A stretch of 64,000 bases of DNA. Origin: Kitasatospora sp. NBC_01287. GTDB lineage: Bacteria > Actinomycetota > Actinomycetes > Streptomycetales > Streptomycetaceae. Of the stretch, positions 24,241 through 32,262 are shown one piece after another. Positions within the stretch are counted from its first letter, which is position 1. Each line of letters begins with the position of its first letter. The stretch spans positions 6,546,001-6,610,000 of the forward strand of contig NZ_JAPEPB010000001.1 of the NCBI RefSeq assembly GCF_026340565.1, in the 5' to 3' direction. The notes under the pieces are model-generated. The model did no database searches. It saw only the letters and a list, made by a program, of their open reading frames with translations, and was not told the origin of the DNA. Made by a program: the position numbers and the translations under genes.

Positions 24241-24279
24241 GTGACCCTTAGCAGTGACCCTCAGCAGTGACCCTCAGCC
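24241..24279. repeat. Three 13-bp tandem units between convergent genes
   Basis: Units GTGACCCTTAGCA, GTGACCCTCAGCA and GTGACCCTCAGCC follow one another directly, 29 bp past the DUF2079 stop. Confidence 0.85.
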
Positions 24280-24310
24280 GCGACCGCGGTCGCCGGGCCG
24301 CCCGGCCCGT

Positions 24311-25381
24311 CTACTGGCTCAGGCAGGAGCAGTTGGTCATCAGCGCCTCGACGCTGGCGACGTACCCGGGGTTGGGGATCACCGAGCTGCCGGTGGTGAC
24401 GCCGGTGGTCGGGTCGGTGACGGTGTTGTAGTGCACGTTGCCCGCGCCCGCGTTGTAGGCGGCGATGACCAGGTCGAGCAGCGGGTTCTTGCCGGTGACC
24501 GGGTCGGGCGCCAGGTCGTACTTGCCGCCGAAGTCGGAGTCGCCGTAGTACGCGACCAGTTCGTCCAGCAGTTCGGCGCCGAGGTCGGTGTTGCCGGCCA
24601 GCGTCTGGACGTCGTTGGTGGTGCCGAACTTGCCGTTCATCCAGGGCGCGGTGGCGGGCATGATCTGCATCGTGCCGATCCCGCCGTCGCAGGCCAGGAT
24701 GGCCGACTGCCAGCCGCTCTCCTGCCAGCCGACCGCCTTGACCAGGTTGACCGGCAGCGGCGGCATCTTGTCGGTGCCGCCGCTGCTCAGGGTGAGCGTG
24801 CGGGACTTGCCCGCGGCGGCGGTGATCGCGGCGGCGACAGCGCCGTTGGCGGCGTTGCTGCCGTTGAACGACGGCTTGCAACTGCTCTGCAGCGGCGGAG
24901 TGCCGGGCGCGACCGGCGGTGGCGGCGGGGCGACCGGGCCGGGCTTGGCGGTCGGCGCGGGAGCGGCGGTGGCGGGCGCCTGCGGCTTGGTGGACGGCAC
25001 GGCGGCGGTGGCCGGGGCCGCGTTGTTCTGGGTCGGGCCGGCCGTCGGTGAGGGGGCCTTGGCGCTCGGCGAGGGGCTGCGCGAGGCGGTGTGCGAGGGG
25101 CTCGCCGAGGCCGAGCGGCTCGGTGACGCGGACGCGGAGGCCGAGGCCGAGGGGCTCGCGGAGGGGCTGGGCGAGGCGCTGGCGGAGGGGCTGGGCGAGT
25201 CGCCGGGTGTGCCGGCGTCGGTCGCGGTGCTCAGGGTGGGACCGTCGGCCACCGTCACGGTGCCGCTCTGGGCCGAGGCCGAGCCGTGCCCGCTGCCCGC
25301 GATCCCGTAGGCGGTCAGCGTCCCGGCCGCAGCCACCGCTATCAGTCCCGCCGCGACCTTCTGCCCCTTGCCGATCCGCAT
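24311..25381 (-). CDS. Secreted lytic transglycosylase (SLT domain)
   Basis: 356 aa. The N-terminus MRIGKGQKVAAGLIAVAAAGT resembles a signal peptide. A long Ser/Pro/Ala-rich linker (about residues 55-165) leads to the catalytic domain: NLVKAVGWQESGWQ contains the catalytic Glu, and GGIGTMQIMPATAPWM and LVIAAYNAGAGNV are the standard SLT motifs. It should cleave peptidoglycan glycan strands to 1,6-anhydromuropeptides outside the cell. Cysteines in the last residues (NCSCLSQ) and near the domain start may form a disulfide. ATG 25381 is chosen for the signal peptide; the ribosome binding site is weak. Confidence 0.88.
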   Translation of the reverse strand: MRIGKGQKVAAGLIAVAAAGTLTAYGIAGSGHGSASAQSGTVTVADGPTLSTATDAGTPGDSPSPSASASPSPSASPSASASASASPSRSASASPSHTASRSPSPSAKAPSPTAGPTQNNAAPATAAVPSTKPQAPATAAPAPTAKPGPVAPPPPPVAPGTPPLQSSCKPSFNGSNAANGAVAAAITAAAGKSRTLTLSSGGTDKMPPLPVNLVKAVGWQESGWQSAILACDGGIGTMQIMPATAPWMNGKFGTTNDVQTLAGNTDLGAELLDELVAYYGDSDFGGKYDLAPDPVTGKNPLLDLVIAAYNAGAGNVHYNTVTDPTTGVTTGSSVIPNPGYVASVEALMTNCSCLSQ

Positions 25382-25498
25382 GCTGCCCGCCCCCGTTTGC
25401 TGCCGTCCGGTCAAAGAAGGCGCAGCCTACCGGCCGGTTCCCGGCGGGGGGTCGGCGGGGCGGGGCGGGGCGCAGCCGTGCCGGTCAGGGGCCCGAGG

Positions 25499-25897
25499 TC
25501 AGGCGCTGTCGTCCGCCAGCCGCCGCAGTTCGCCCAGGGCCTGCTCCGCCCGTGCGGCCGGGACGAAGAGGTGGTCGTGGTGGAACCCGGCCACCACGTT
25601 GCAGCTGATCCCGTGCTCGGTCAGCCGGCCGGCCACCGCCGCGGTGAGACCGACCGCCGAGAGCGCCGAGTGGGTCCGCAGCGTGATCCAGGCGGCCACG
25701 TAGTCGTACGCCAGGCCCAGCCCGTCGGCCTCCTCCTGCTCGACCACGGCCGTCACCCCCTCGGCCTCGGCCACCGTCACCACGGGCCGCAGCCCGGCGG
25801 GCACCCGCCCGGTGAAGGTGCAGAAGACGAAGCGGCCCGGGTTGAGCACGGGGCGCAGGTCCGCGAGCAGTTTCTGGAGGTCTGTTTCACCGGCCAT
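25499..25897 (-). CDS. ACT-domain protein
   Basis: 132 aa. Conserved text includes LRPVLNPGRFVFCTF near the start, AAWITLRTHSALSAVGLTAAVAGRL in the middle and GISCNVVAGFHHDHLFVP near the end, the pattern of a stand-alone protein with paired ACT-like domains. ACT domains bind amino acids or similar ligands; no catalytic partner is adjacent, so the role is unknown. ATG 25897 is preferred because TACGGT lies 7 nt upstream as a leaderless promoter; a GTG just upstream is the alternative. Confidence 0.82.
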   Translation of the reverse strand: MAGETDLQKLLADLRPVLNPGRFVFCTFTGRVPAGLRPVVTVAEAEGVTAVVEQEEADGLGLAYDYVAAWITLRTHSALSAVGLTAAVAGRLTEHGISCNVVAGFHHDHLFVPAARAEQALGELRRLADDSA

Positions 25898-25904
25898 GCC
25901 CACC

Positions 25905-25910
25905 ACCGTA
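25905..25910 (-). promoter_or_regulatory. -10 element for leaderless ACT-protein transcription
   Basis: On the minus strand TACGGT ends 7 nt before the ATG at 25897. Confidence 0.4.
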
Positions 25911-26039
25911 GCGGCCGCGGGGGCGTGGGCCGGGGAGCCGCCGCTGGGTGACTGCGAGTTGTGCCCCGTGCTCCGCGCGAAACCGCCCGGTGCCGCCTGC
26001 TTCAGCGGCCGGCCACGTGGCAGCCGTGCTCGGGAAGCG

Positions 26040-26068
26040 TTGACGAGCGATAGTTACCGATATATCGT
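26040..26068 (+). promoter_or_regulatory. Promoter and operator of the padR gene
   Basis: TTGACG (26040-26045), 17 nt, TATCGT (26063-26068): a near-ideal vegetative promoter. The palindrome CGATATATCG (26058-26067) covers the -10 box, which fits autorepression by the PadR protein encoded downstream. Confidence 0.7.
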
Positions 26069-26094
26069 CGAAGCATCGAGACCGTACGGAGGTA

Positions 26095-26114
26095 GCTCGC
26101 GAGATCTCGTGAGC
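26095..26114. promoter_or_regulatory. 20-bp near-perfect palindrome in the padR leader
   Basis: GCTCGCGAGATCTCGTGAGC has one mismatched pair. It lies between the predicted transcription start and the padR ATG and could be a second operator or an RNA hairpin. Confidence 0.5.
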
Positions 26115-26176
26115 GCTTCGTCGGCCGAGGCGGGTCGACGGCGTCGGCCCGCGGAACCAGAGAGGTGGTGCGCATC

Positions 26177-26827
26177 ATGCGCATGCAGATGACACCGGGC
26201 GGCGGCCGCGGCCGCCGCGAGGGCGGTCGCCCCTTCGACCGGATCCCCGGCGAGTTCGCCGAGCAGCGCGGGGCCTTCGGGCCGCCGTTCCCGCCCGGCG
26301 GCGGTGCCTTCGGCGGGCCGTTCGGCGGCGGCTTCCGCGGCGGCTTCGGCGGCCGCGGCGGCCGCGGTCGCGGGCGGCACGGCGGTCGGGCCCGGCGCGG
26401 CGACGTGCGGGCCTCGCTGCTGGCGCTGCTCAAGGAGCGCCCGATGCACGGCTACGAGATGATCACCGAGATCGGTGAGCGGACCTCGGGGGCCTGGCGG
26501 CCCAGCCCGGGGTCGGTCTACCCGACCCTCCAACTGCTGGAGGAGGAGGGGCTGATCGAGGCCGAGGAGACCGGCGGCAAGCGGCTGTTCACGCTCACCG
26601 GGGCGGGGCGCGCCGAGGCCGAGGCCGGGGCGGCCGAGCCCTGGCAGGAGGCCGGGCGCGGCGTCGACTGGGAGGCGGTGCAGGAGGTCGGCCAGGCGCT
26701 GGCCTCGGTGGAGCACGCGATCCGCCAGGTGATGGCCACCGGCACCGAGGAGCAGCGGACCAAGGGGCTCGCGGTGCTGGTGGAGGCCAGGAAGAAGCTC
26801 TACCTGATCCTGGCCGAGGAGGGGTGA
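26177..26827 (+). CDS. PadR family transcriptional regulator
   Basis: 216 aa. Residues about 75-145 form the PadR winged helix (RRGDVRASLLALLKERPMHG, then SPGSVYPTLQLLEEEGLIE), and the C-terminal helices (about 155-215) should dimerise. The first 75 residues are an unusual Gly/Phe/Arg-rich, low-complexity extension with RGG-like triplets. PadR proteins usually repress their own gene and often a transporter; here no transporter follows, but the gene has its own promoter with an operator palindrome. ATG 26177 is preferred, with AGAGG 11 nt upstream; a GTG 9 nt earlier is possible. The convergent neighbour ends only 1 bp away. Confidence 0.9.
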   Translation: MRMQMTPGGGRGRREGGRPFDRIPGEFAEQRGAFGPPFPPGGGAFGGPFGGGFRGGFGGRGGRGRGRHGGRARRGDVRASLLALLKERPMHGYEMITEIGERTSGAWRPSPGSVYPTLQLLEEEGLIEAEETGGKRLFTLTGAGRAEAEAGAAEPWQEAGRGVDWEAVQEVGQALASVEHAIRQVMATGTEEQRTKGLAVLVEARKKLYLILAEEG

Positions 26828-26828
26828 C

Positions 26829-27092
26829 TCACTCCCCGTCGGTCTGCCGGGGCTCCGGCTCCGCGACCGGCCGCTCCGCCGGCGGCGCCTGGTACTCGTA
26901 CACCCAGCGCGGCCGCCCCTTGGAGCTGTACCGCTTGGCTCGGGCGTACACCAGCGTCCGGGCCGGCTCCTCGCCGTGCGCGGGCACCGGCACCTTGTAG
27001 AGCTTGGGCACCGCGCTGAACGGGCTCAGGTAGACCGGCAGTACCCGGCCGTCCAGCGGCCCGCCGATGAATTCCGTCTCCGCGCTCCTCAT
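26829..27092 (-). CDS. Small conserved-looking hypothetical protein
   Basis: 87 aa. The sequence starts MRSAETEFIGGPLDGRVLPV, continues with basic and aromatic residues (KRYSSKGRPRWVYEYQAPP) and ends in a Pro/Glu-rich tail. I do not recognise a family. It is soluble, with no signal peptide. ATG 27092 gives the compact start; the ribosome binding site is weak. The stop lies 1 bp from the padR stop, so expression of the convergent pair may interfere. A GC hairpin at 27132-27163 lies upstream of the start. Confidence 0.65.
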   Translation of the reverse strand: MRSAETEFIGGPLDGRVLPVYLSPFSAVPKLYKVPVPAHGEEPARTLVYARAKRYSSKGRPRWVYEYQAPPAERPVAEPEPRQTDGE

Positions 27093-27131
27093 CCGGCCAG
27101 CTTCGCACTTCGGACCGGCCGGCCCAAACGC

Positions 27132-27163
27132 GGCGGCCCGAACACCCCCCGGTCCGGGCCGCC
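27132..27163. other. GC-rich hairpin between two divergent genes
   Basis: GGCGGCCCG (27132-27140) pairs with CGGGCCGCC (27155-27163). It may be a regulatory structure or only a consequence of high GC. Confidence 0.3.
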
Positions 27164-27329
27164 CGGATGCTCCCTTATCCTGCTCTGTACGCCCTCGGGC
27201 CCAGCCCGGGTCAGCGGCCCCGCCCGGCCGTCCGGTGACCCCGGGAAGTCGCGGGCAGCTCCGGGCGTTTGCGTCCGTAGTTGCGTCGACGCTGTGCCGC
27301 ACCAGGCGCAGCCGTGCGAAAGGGGCCCG

Positions 27330-28037
27330 ATGGAAACCAGCAGCAGGTGGACGACGTGGTGGCAGCGACGCGATCGGCAGCGCCCCGGGTCGGACGCAGG
27401 CGGCCAGGTTTCCTCCGCCGCCCGGCTCGAACTGCTGCTCGGCGCCGTGCGGGCGGGCTTCCCGCTCGCCCCGGCCGCCCATCCGGCGGGTCACCGCTGT
27501 TCCTGTGACCGGGTCGGCTGTCCGGCTCCCGCCCAGCACCCGGTCTCCTTCGCCTGGCAGTCGCAGGCGACCACCGACGTCGAGCAGCTGACCCGCTGGC
27601 TCTCCCGCGATCCGCAGGCCAACTTCATCACCGCCACCGGCCGCGCCCACGACGTGCTGGACGTCCCGGCCGAGGCCGGCCGCCTCGCGCTCGACCGGCT
27701 CACCGCGCTGGGCGTGGAGGGGCCGGTCGCCGCTGTCGGTGAGGAGCGCTACCTCTTCTTCACCGCCACCAGGGGCACCCCGGAGGACGAGGACGAGTGG
27801 TGGTCGAGCGCGCTGGACACCCACCCGGACACCGTCTCCGAGCATCCGGGCCTGCGCTGGCACTGCCGCGGCTCCTACACCCTGCTGCCGCCGGCCGCGC
27901 TGCCGGACGGCTCGGGGGTCAGCTGGCTGCGCGGGCCCGAGCTGCCGCTGCCCGACCCGCTGCGGGTGCTGGACGTGCTCACCGACGCCTGCACCGAGGT
28001 GGGCGCGGTCGCGGAGGAGCAGTGGCTGATCGGCTGA
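27330..28037 (+). CDS. Bifunctional DNA primase/polymerase-like (Prim-Pol) protein
   Basis: 235 aa. Residues 40-100 (AARLELLLGAVRAGFPLAPA, then CSCDRVGCPAPAQHPVSF, then TRWLSRDPQANFITATG) match the N-terminal Prim-Pol (archaeo-eukaryotic primase) fold seen on actinobacterial plasmid and chromosomal proteins. The usual acidic catalytic motif is not obvious (DVLDVPAEAGRLAL stands in its place), so primase or polymerase activity is doubtful. No helicase domain follows. ATG 27330 has AAAGGGG upstream. The N-terminal 25 residues are basic. The gene stands alone. Confidence 0.75.
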   Translation: METSSRWTTWWQRRDRQRPGSDAGGQVSSAARLELLLGAVRAGFPLAPAAHPAGHRCSCDRVGCPAPAQHPVSFAWQSQATTDVEQLTRWLSRDPQANFITATGRAHDVLDVPAEAGRLALDRLTALGVEGPVAAVGEERYLFFTATRGTPEDEDEWWSSALDTHPDTVSEHPGLRWHCRGSYTLLPPAALPDGSGVSWLRGPELPLPDPLRVLDVLTDACTEVGAVAEEQWLIG

Positions 28038-28040
28038 CCC

Positions 28041-28081
28041 GGCCTGAACCGACCTGGCTTGGCCTGGCCTGAACCGACCTG
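28041..28081. repeat. Two copies of a 16-bp unit downstream of the Prim-Pol gene
   Basis: GGCCTGAACCGACCTG occurs at 28041-28056 and 28066-28081 in the 76-bp convergent gap. Confidence 0.8.
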
Positions 28082-28113
28082 ATCGGCCGCCGCTCCGCCG
28101 CGGGGGCACGGCC

Positions 28114-28962
28114 TCACGGCAGAGTGAGGACCTCGGCGCCGTCCGCCGTGACGAGCAGGGTGTGCTCGAACTGGGCGGTCCGCTTGCGGTCCTTGGTGAC
28201 CACGGTCCAGCCGTCCGGCCAGATCTCGTAGTCGTAGGTCCCCAGGGTGAGCATCGGCTCGATGGTGAAGGTCATCCCGGGCTTGATCACCTGGGTGGCC
28301 CGGTCGCTGTCGTAGTGCGGGATGATCAGGCCGGAGTGGAACGAGGTGTTGATCCCGTGGCCGGTGAAGTCGCGCACCACGCCGTAGTCGAAGCGCTTGG
28401 CGTAGGACTCGATCACCCGGCCGATCACGTTGATCTGGCGGCCCGGCTTGACGGCCTTGATCGCACGGTCGAGTGACTCCCGGGTCCGCTCGACCAGCAG
28501 CCGCGACTCCTCGTCCACCTCGCCGCAGAGGTAGGTGGCGTTGAGGTCGCCGTGCACACCGTGGATGAAGGCGGTGGCGTCGATGTTGACGATGTCGCCG
28601 TCCCGCAGCACGGTCGAGTCCGGGATGCCGTGGCAGATCACCTCGTTGATCGAGGTGCAGATCGACTTCGGGAAACCCCGGTAGCCCAGGTCGGACGGGT
28701 AGGCGCCGTGGTCGCACATGTAGGCGTGGGCCACCGCGTCGAGCTGATCGGTCGTCACACCGGGGGCGATCAGCTCGGCGGCCGCCGCCATCGCCTGCGC
28801 GGCGATCCGGCCGGCGATCCGCATCTTCTCGATCGTCTCGGCGTCCTGCACCTCGGGACCCGTGTAGGGCGTCGGACCGGGCTTGCCGACGTACTCCGGC
28901 CGGGCGATGTGCGCCGGGACCTTGCGAGTGGGGGACTGGATGCCGGGAACGAGATGAGCCAT
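28114..28962 (-). CDS. map: Methionine aminopeptidase, type I
   Basis: 282 aa. It removes the initiator methionine from new proteins. The five metal ligands are visible: Asp in NIDATAF, Asp in HGDLNATY, His in FTGHGIN, Glu in TIEPML and Glu in AQFEHTLLV. The substrate-side His is in SEVICHG-like NEVICHGIPD. The 40-residue N-terminal extension with a PxxPxR-like stretch is characteristic of the actinobacterial type Ib form. ATG 28962 is leaderless, with TAGACT 7 nt upstream on the minus strand. It stands alone here; it is not linked to secY/adk, so the genome may carry another copy there. Confidence 0.95.
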   Translation of the reverse strand: MAHLVPGIQSPTRKVPAHIARPEYVGKPGPTPYTGPEVQDAETIEKMRIAGRIAAQAMAAAAELIAPGVTTDQLDAVAHAYMCDHGAYPSDLGYRGFPKSICTSINEVICHGIPDSTVLRDGDIVNIDATAFIHGVHGDLNATYLCGEVDEESRLLVERTRESLDRAIKAVKPGRQINVIGRVIESYAKRFDYGVVRDFTGHGINTSFHSGLIIPHYDSDRATQVIKPGMTFTIEPMLTLGTYDYEIWPDGWTVVTKDRKRTAQFEHTLLVTADGAEVLTLP

Positions 28963-28969
28963 GGCGGCG

Positions 28970-28975
28970 AGTCTA
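28970..28975 (-). promoter_or_regulatory. -10 element for leaderless map transcription
   Basis: On the minus strand TAGACT ends 7 nt before the map ATG. Confidence 0.5.
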
Positions 28976-29055
28976 TCGCCCGCCTCCGGCCGCCCCGGCA
29001 GTGTGTGCGAAGGCGCTGCCGGGAATGATCAGTAGGACCGGACGAGGAGGAACTC

Positions 29056-29283
29056 ATGGCGCTGTTCAAGCGGAGCGGTACTGGGCAACCGGGCGAGTGG
29101 TACTACTGCCTCAAGCACCAGAAGGTCGAGGAGGGCCCGGAGTGCCCGGCCAAGGACCGGCTCGGTCCCTACCAGAGCCGCGAGGAGGCGGGCGAGGCGC
29201 TGCGGATCGCCCGCGAGCGCAACGAGGAGTGGCGCACCGACCCGCGCTGGAGCGACGAGCGCCCGCAGGACGACCAGAGCTGA
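29056..29283 (+). CDS. Small hypothetical protein (75 aa)
   Basis: The sequence runs MALFKRSGTGQPGEWYYCLK, then HQKVEEGPECPAKDRLGPYQ, then SREEAGEALRIARERNEEWR and an acidic tail. GPYQSREEAGEAL resembles the strand-helix of SPOR-like repeats, but a single short copy is too little to assign that family. Two cysteines are 13 residues apart. Start ATG 29056 follows GGACGAGGAGGAACTC, an excellent ribosome binding site. It is divergent from map and convergent with the MFS gene, whose stop is 7 bp away. Confidence 0.75.
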   Translation: MALFKRSGTGQPGEWYYCLKHQKVEEGPECPAKDRLGPYQSREEAGEALRIARERNEEWRTDPRWSDERPQDDQS

Positions 29284-29290
29284 CGGGCCC

Positions 29291-30703
29291 TCAGATGGCC
29301 TCGGCGGCCTCGGCGGTTTCGGTCGCCTCGGCTGCTCCGGCCGCGGCGGAGGTCGGCCGGGGCGGCGTCCGTTCCTGCCCCTGCGTCCGTTCCTGCTCCT
29401 GGGTCCGCTCCCGCTCCTGCCGCGCCGCGCGGGCCGCCGCCACGTGCTGGTCGGTCCGCGCGTCGTAGGCGAGCAGCTTCGGCAGCACCGCCGCCAGCCC
29501 GCCCACGCTCACCAGGCAGGCCAGCCCGCCCAGCCAGACCGAGCCGCGGGCGCCGATCAGCGCGGCGGTGCCGCCTGCCCGCACCTGTCCCAGGTTCGGG
29601 CCGACCGAGTAGCTGAGCAGCTCCACCCCTGCCAGCCGCCCGCGCAGCTCGTCCGGGATGGACTGGTTCCACATGGTGGAGCGGCCCATCCCGCTGACCA
29701 TGTCCGCGCCGCCGGCCACCGCCAGGCAGAGCAGCACCAGCCAGATGTTCGGCGTCAGTCCCGCCAGCGTCATCGCGGCGCCCCAGCCGAGCGCGGCCAG
29801 CAGCACCATCCGGCCGTGCCGGTGGATCGCCGAGGCCCAGCCGCTGGTGGCCGAGACGACCAGGCCGCCCACCGCCGTGGCGCCGTACATCAACCCGAGC
29901 GCCCAGTCGGCGTGCAGGTCGTCGGCGAGGAAGGGGAAGATCGCGTTAGGGAAGGCAAAGAGCATCGCGGCGATGTCCACCAGGTAGGTGCCCAGCAGCT
30001 CGGGTCGGCTCCACGCGTAGCGGACGCCCGCCATGACCGCCGCCACCGAGGGCTTGGCCGCCCCGGTCGGCGGCGGCACCGCGCGCAGCCGGAAGAGCAG
30101 GAAGAGCGAGAGGCCGAAGGTCGCCACGTCCAGCGCGTAGGCGGTGGCCGGACCGCCGCCGTAGGCGACGATGAAGCCGGCCAGGGCCGGACCGGCGATG
30201 GTGCTGGTGTTGCGGTAGATCGAGATCAGCGCGAAGGCGGCGGTCATCTGCTCGTGCGCCACGATCCGCGGCACCAGGGTGTCCAGCGCCGGGCGCTGCA
30301 GGCCGTCCAGCGCCGCGACCAGGCCGGCCACCAGGTAGATCGGCCAGAGCAGCGGGTGCGGCAGCAGCGCGTTGAGCAGCAGCAGGCCGCTCAGCAGCCC
30401 GAGCCCGGCCTCCGCGCCCAGCACCAGCTTGCGCCGGTCCAGCGCGTCCGCCAGCGCGCCGCCCCAGAGGCCGAAGACGATCAGCGGCAGCAGCTCGACC
30501 GCGCCGATCCCGCCGACCGCGAGATAGGAGCCGGTCAGCTGCTTGATCTGCAGCGGCACGGCGACGTAGGTGAGGAAACTGCCGAAGCTGGAGACGCATC
30601 CCGAACCCCAGAGCAGCCGGAAGTCCCGGGAGGCGCGCCACGGCGCCAGGTCGGGGCGCAGGCGCCGCAGCAGGCTGGGTGGGGGGTGGCTGGACTCGGT
30701 CAC
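29291..30703 (-). CDS. MFS transporter (EntS-like)
   Basis: 470 aa with about 12 membrane helices. FRLLWGSGCVSSFGSFLTYVAVPL and the loop GGALADALDRRKLVLGAE are typical of the MFS_3 group that includes the enterobactin exporter EntS and macrolide efflux proteins. It should be a proton-driven exporter of unknown substrate. The C-terminal 60 residues are hydrophilic, with three degenerate copies of EQERT followed by an Ala/Glu/Thr-rich end, an unusual tail. GTG 30703 is the best start; there is no clear ribosome binding site and the frame remains open upstream through repetitive, non-coding-looking sequence. Confidence 0.85.
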   Translation of the reverse strand: MTESSHPPPSLLRRLRPDLAPWRASRDFRLLWGSGCVSSFGSFLTYVAVPLQIKQLTGSYLAVGGIGAVELLPLIVFGLWGGALADALDRRKLVLGAEAGLGLLSGLLLLNALLPHPLLWPIYLVAGLVAALDGLQRPALDTLVPRIVAHEQMTAAFALISIYRNTSTIAGPALAGFIVAYGGGPATAYALDVATFGLSLFLLFRLRAVPPPTGAAKPSVAAVMAGVRYAWSRPELLGTYLVDIAAMLFAFPNAIFPFLADDLHADWALGLMYGATAVGGLVVSATSGWASAIHRHGRMVLLAALGWGAAMTLAGLTPNIWLVLLCLAVAGGADMVSGMGRSTMWNQSIPDELRGRLAGVELLSYSVGPNLGQVRAGGTAALIGARGSVWLGGLACLVSVGGLAAVLPKLLAYDARTDQHVAAARAARQERERTQEQERTQGQERTPPRPTSAAAGAAEATETAEAAEAI

Positions 30704-30808
30704 AGAGGGCCATGCTGCGCGCTCAGTCGGGTGGCCGCAACGGAGTTTTCGCCCGGCCGGGACCGCTTCGGTCCTGTCGCCGGGGTCCTGTCGCCGGGGG
30801 CCGGCGCG

Positions 30809-30858
30809 GTGGCGGTAGTGGTGGCGGTAGTGGTGGCGGTGGCGGTAGTGGCGGCGGT
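30809..30858. repeat. GGTGGCGGTAGT-type microsatellite
   Basis: Degenerate 12-bp units made of GGTGGCGGTAGT and GGTGGC in the leader region of the MFS gene, between two minus-strand genes. Confidence 0.75.
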
Positions 30859-30888
30859 GGGGTCCGGCGCAGGCCCGGTGGCGGTGGC

Positions 30889-31485
30889 TCACCAGCGGTT
30901 GACCGGCTCGGTGGTGAACTGCCTGGCGAGCCGGGAGAGTCCGCCCAGCGCCGCGAGCCGCGAGCGGGGCGGCTCGCCGGCCGCAGCGCTGACCAGGTGC
31001 TGTACCAGGTCGAAGCCCGGCTCCTCGGGGCTCTCCACCGTCAAGCTCTCGTGCGCCAGCCCGGCCAGCTCCGGATCGCCCGCCGCGAGTGCGAGCACCG
31101 TCGCCCCGCCCCGGCGCGCGTCGTGCACCCGCTCCAGCAGCGCGTCCCCGGCCGCCTGAGGGGTGACCACCAGCACCGTCTCACCGCGCCCGGCCTCGGT
31201 CAGCCGCCGCAGGTCGTGCCGCAGTTGCGCAGGGGTGCCGCTCGCCGGTGCCTGATGTCGGATCAGCACCGGTGCCAGGCCCGGTACCTGTGCCCAGGCC
31301 GCCTCGTCGTCCAGGTGTGCCGCCAGGTGCCAGGGCTCGTACCCCGCGCTGCCGACCAGCAGCAGCCCGTGCGCCGAACGCCGGGTCACGGCGCGGCGCA
31401 GCGAGCCGGCGAAGCTCCGGGTCGCGTCCAGTAGCGGTGAGCCGGACAGGACCTCGCGCAGTGCGCCCACTCTCGTCACGTCCAT
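30889..31485 (-). CDS. Hypothetical protein (198 aa)
   Basis: No family recognised with certainty. The sequence alternates hydrophobic strands and helices (AHGLLLVGSAGYEPWHLAAHL, VLVVTPQAAGDALLERVHDA, GGATVLALAAGDPELAGLAH), which suggests a Rossmann-like alpha/beta fold, possibly of the sugar-isomerase (SIS) kind. There is no signal peptide or membrane helix. ATG 31485 is divergent from the npdG gene, 45 bp away. I consider it a real gene from its codon bias and structure-like pattern. Confidence 0.72.
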   Translation of the reverse strand: MDVTRVGALREVLSGSPLLDATRSFAGSLRRAVTRRSAHGLLLVGSAGYEPWHLAAHLDDEAAWAQVPGLAPVLIRHQAPASGTPAQLRHDLRRLTEAGRGETVLVVTPQAAGDALLERVHDARRGGATVLALAAGDPELAGLAHESLTVESPEEPGFDLVQHLVSAAAGEPPRSRLAALGGLSRLARQFTTEPVNRW

Positions 31486-31530
31486 GGCGACAGGATGGAG
31501 GTGGGCTCGCGGCTTTGGCAGGATCTGGGT

Positions 31531-32220
31531 ATGACTTCCCTCGAATCAGCGAACCCCGCCCCCGCCCCCGCCGATGTCACGCAGTTGGTGGTCGGCGTCC
31601 TCGGCGGCACCGGCGACCAGGGCCGCGGCCTGGCCTACCGTTTGGCCAAGGCCGGCCAGCAGGTGATCATCGGCTCGCGCAGCGCCGAGCGTGCCGAGGC
31701 CGCCGCCGCCGAACTGGGCCTCGGCGTGCGCGGCGCGGACAACGCCGACACCGCCCGGCAGAGCGACATCGTGATCGTCGCGGTGCCGTGGGCCGGGCAC
31801 GGCGAGCTGCTGGCCTCGCTGGCCGCCGATCTGGCCGGCAAGATCGTGGTGGACTGCGTCAACCCGTTGGGCTTCGACAAGCAGGGCGCCTACGCGCTCG
31901 TCCCCGAGGAGGGCAGCGCCGCCCAGCAGGCCGCCGCGCTGCTGCCGGACTCCCGGGTCACCGCCGCCTTCCACCACCTCTCCGCCGTGCTGCTGCAGGA
32001 TCCGGAGATCGCCAGTATCGACACCGACGTGCTGGTCCTGGGTGACGAGCGGGCCGCCACCGACCTGGTCCAGGCGCTGGCCGCCCGGATCCCCGGCATG
32101 CGCGGCATCTACGCGGGCCGGCTGCGCAACGCCCACCAGGTCGAGTCGCTGGTGGCCAACCTGATCTCGGTCAACCGCCGCTACAAGGCGCACGCGGGAC
32201 TGCGGATCACCGACGTCTGA
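31531..32220 (+). CDS. npdG: F420H2:NADP oxidoreductase (NADPH-dependent F420 reductase)
   Basis: 229 aa, the family length. The nucleotide site is VGVLGGTGDQGRGLAYRLAKAG with IIGSRSAERAEAAA (Ser-Arg for the 2'-phosphate of NADP). SDIVIVAVPWAGHGELLASL and VVDCVNPLGFDKQGAY are characteristic of the family, and the C-terminal NAHQVESLVANLISVNRRYK binds F420. It moves hydride between NADPH and the deazaflavin cofactor F420, supplying reduced F420 for other enzymes. ATG 31531 has AGGA at 7-nt spacing; an upstream in-frame ATG at 31495 lacks one. The 13-bp array begins 43 bp past the stop. Confidence 0.92.
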   Translation: MTSLESANPAPAPADVTQLVVGVLGGTGDQGRGLAYRLAKAGQQVIIGSRSAERAEAAAAELGLGVRGADNADTARQSDIVIVAVPWAGHGELLASLAADLAGKIVVDCVNPLGFDKQGAYALVPEEGSAAQQAAALLPDSRVTAAFHHLSAVLLQDPEIASIDTDVLVLGDERAATDLVQALAARIPGMRGIYAGRLRNAHQVESLVANLISVNRRYKAHAGLRITDV

Positions 32221-32262
32221 GACGGGGGCTGGGTGACGGGTGGGGGCGGGGTCGGGACGTGA

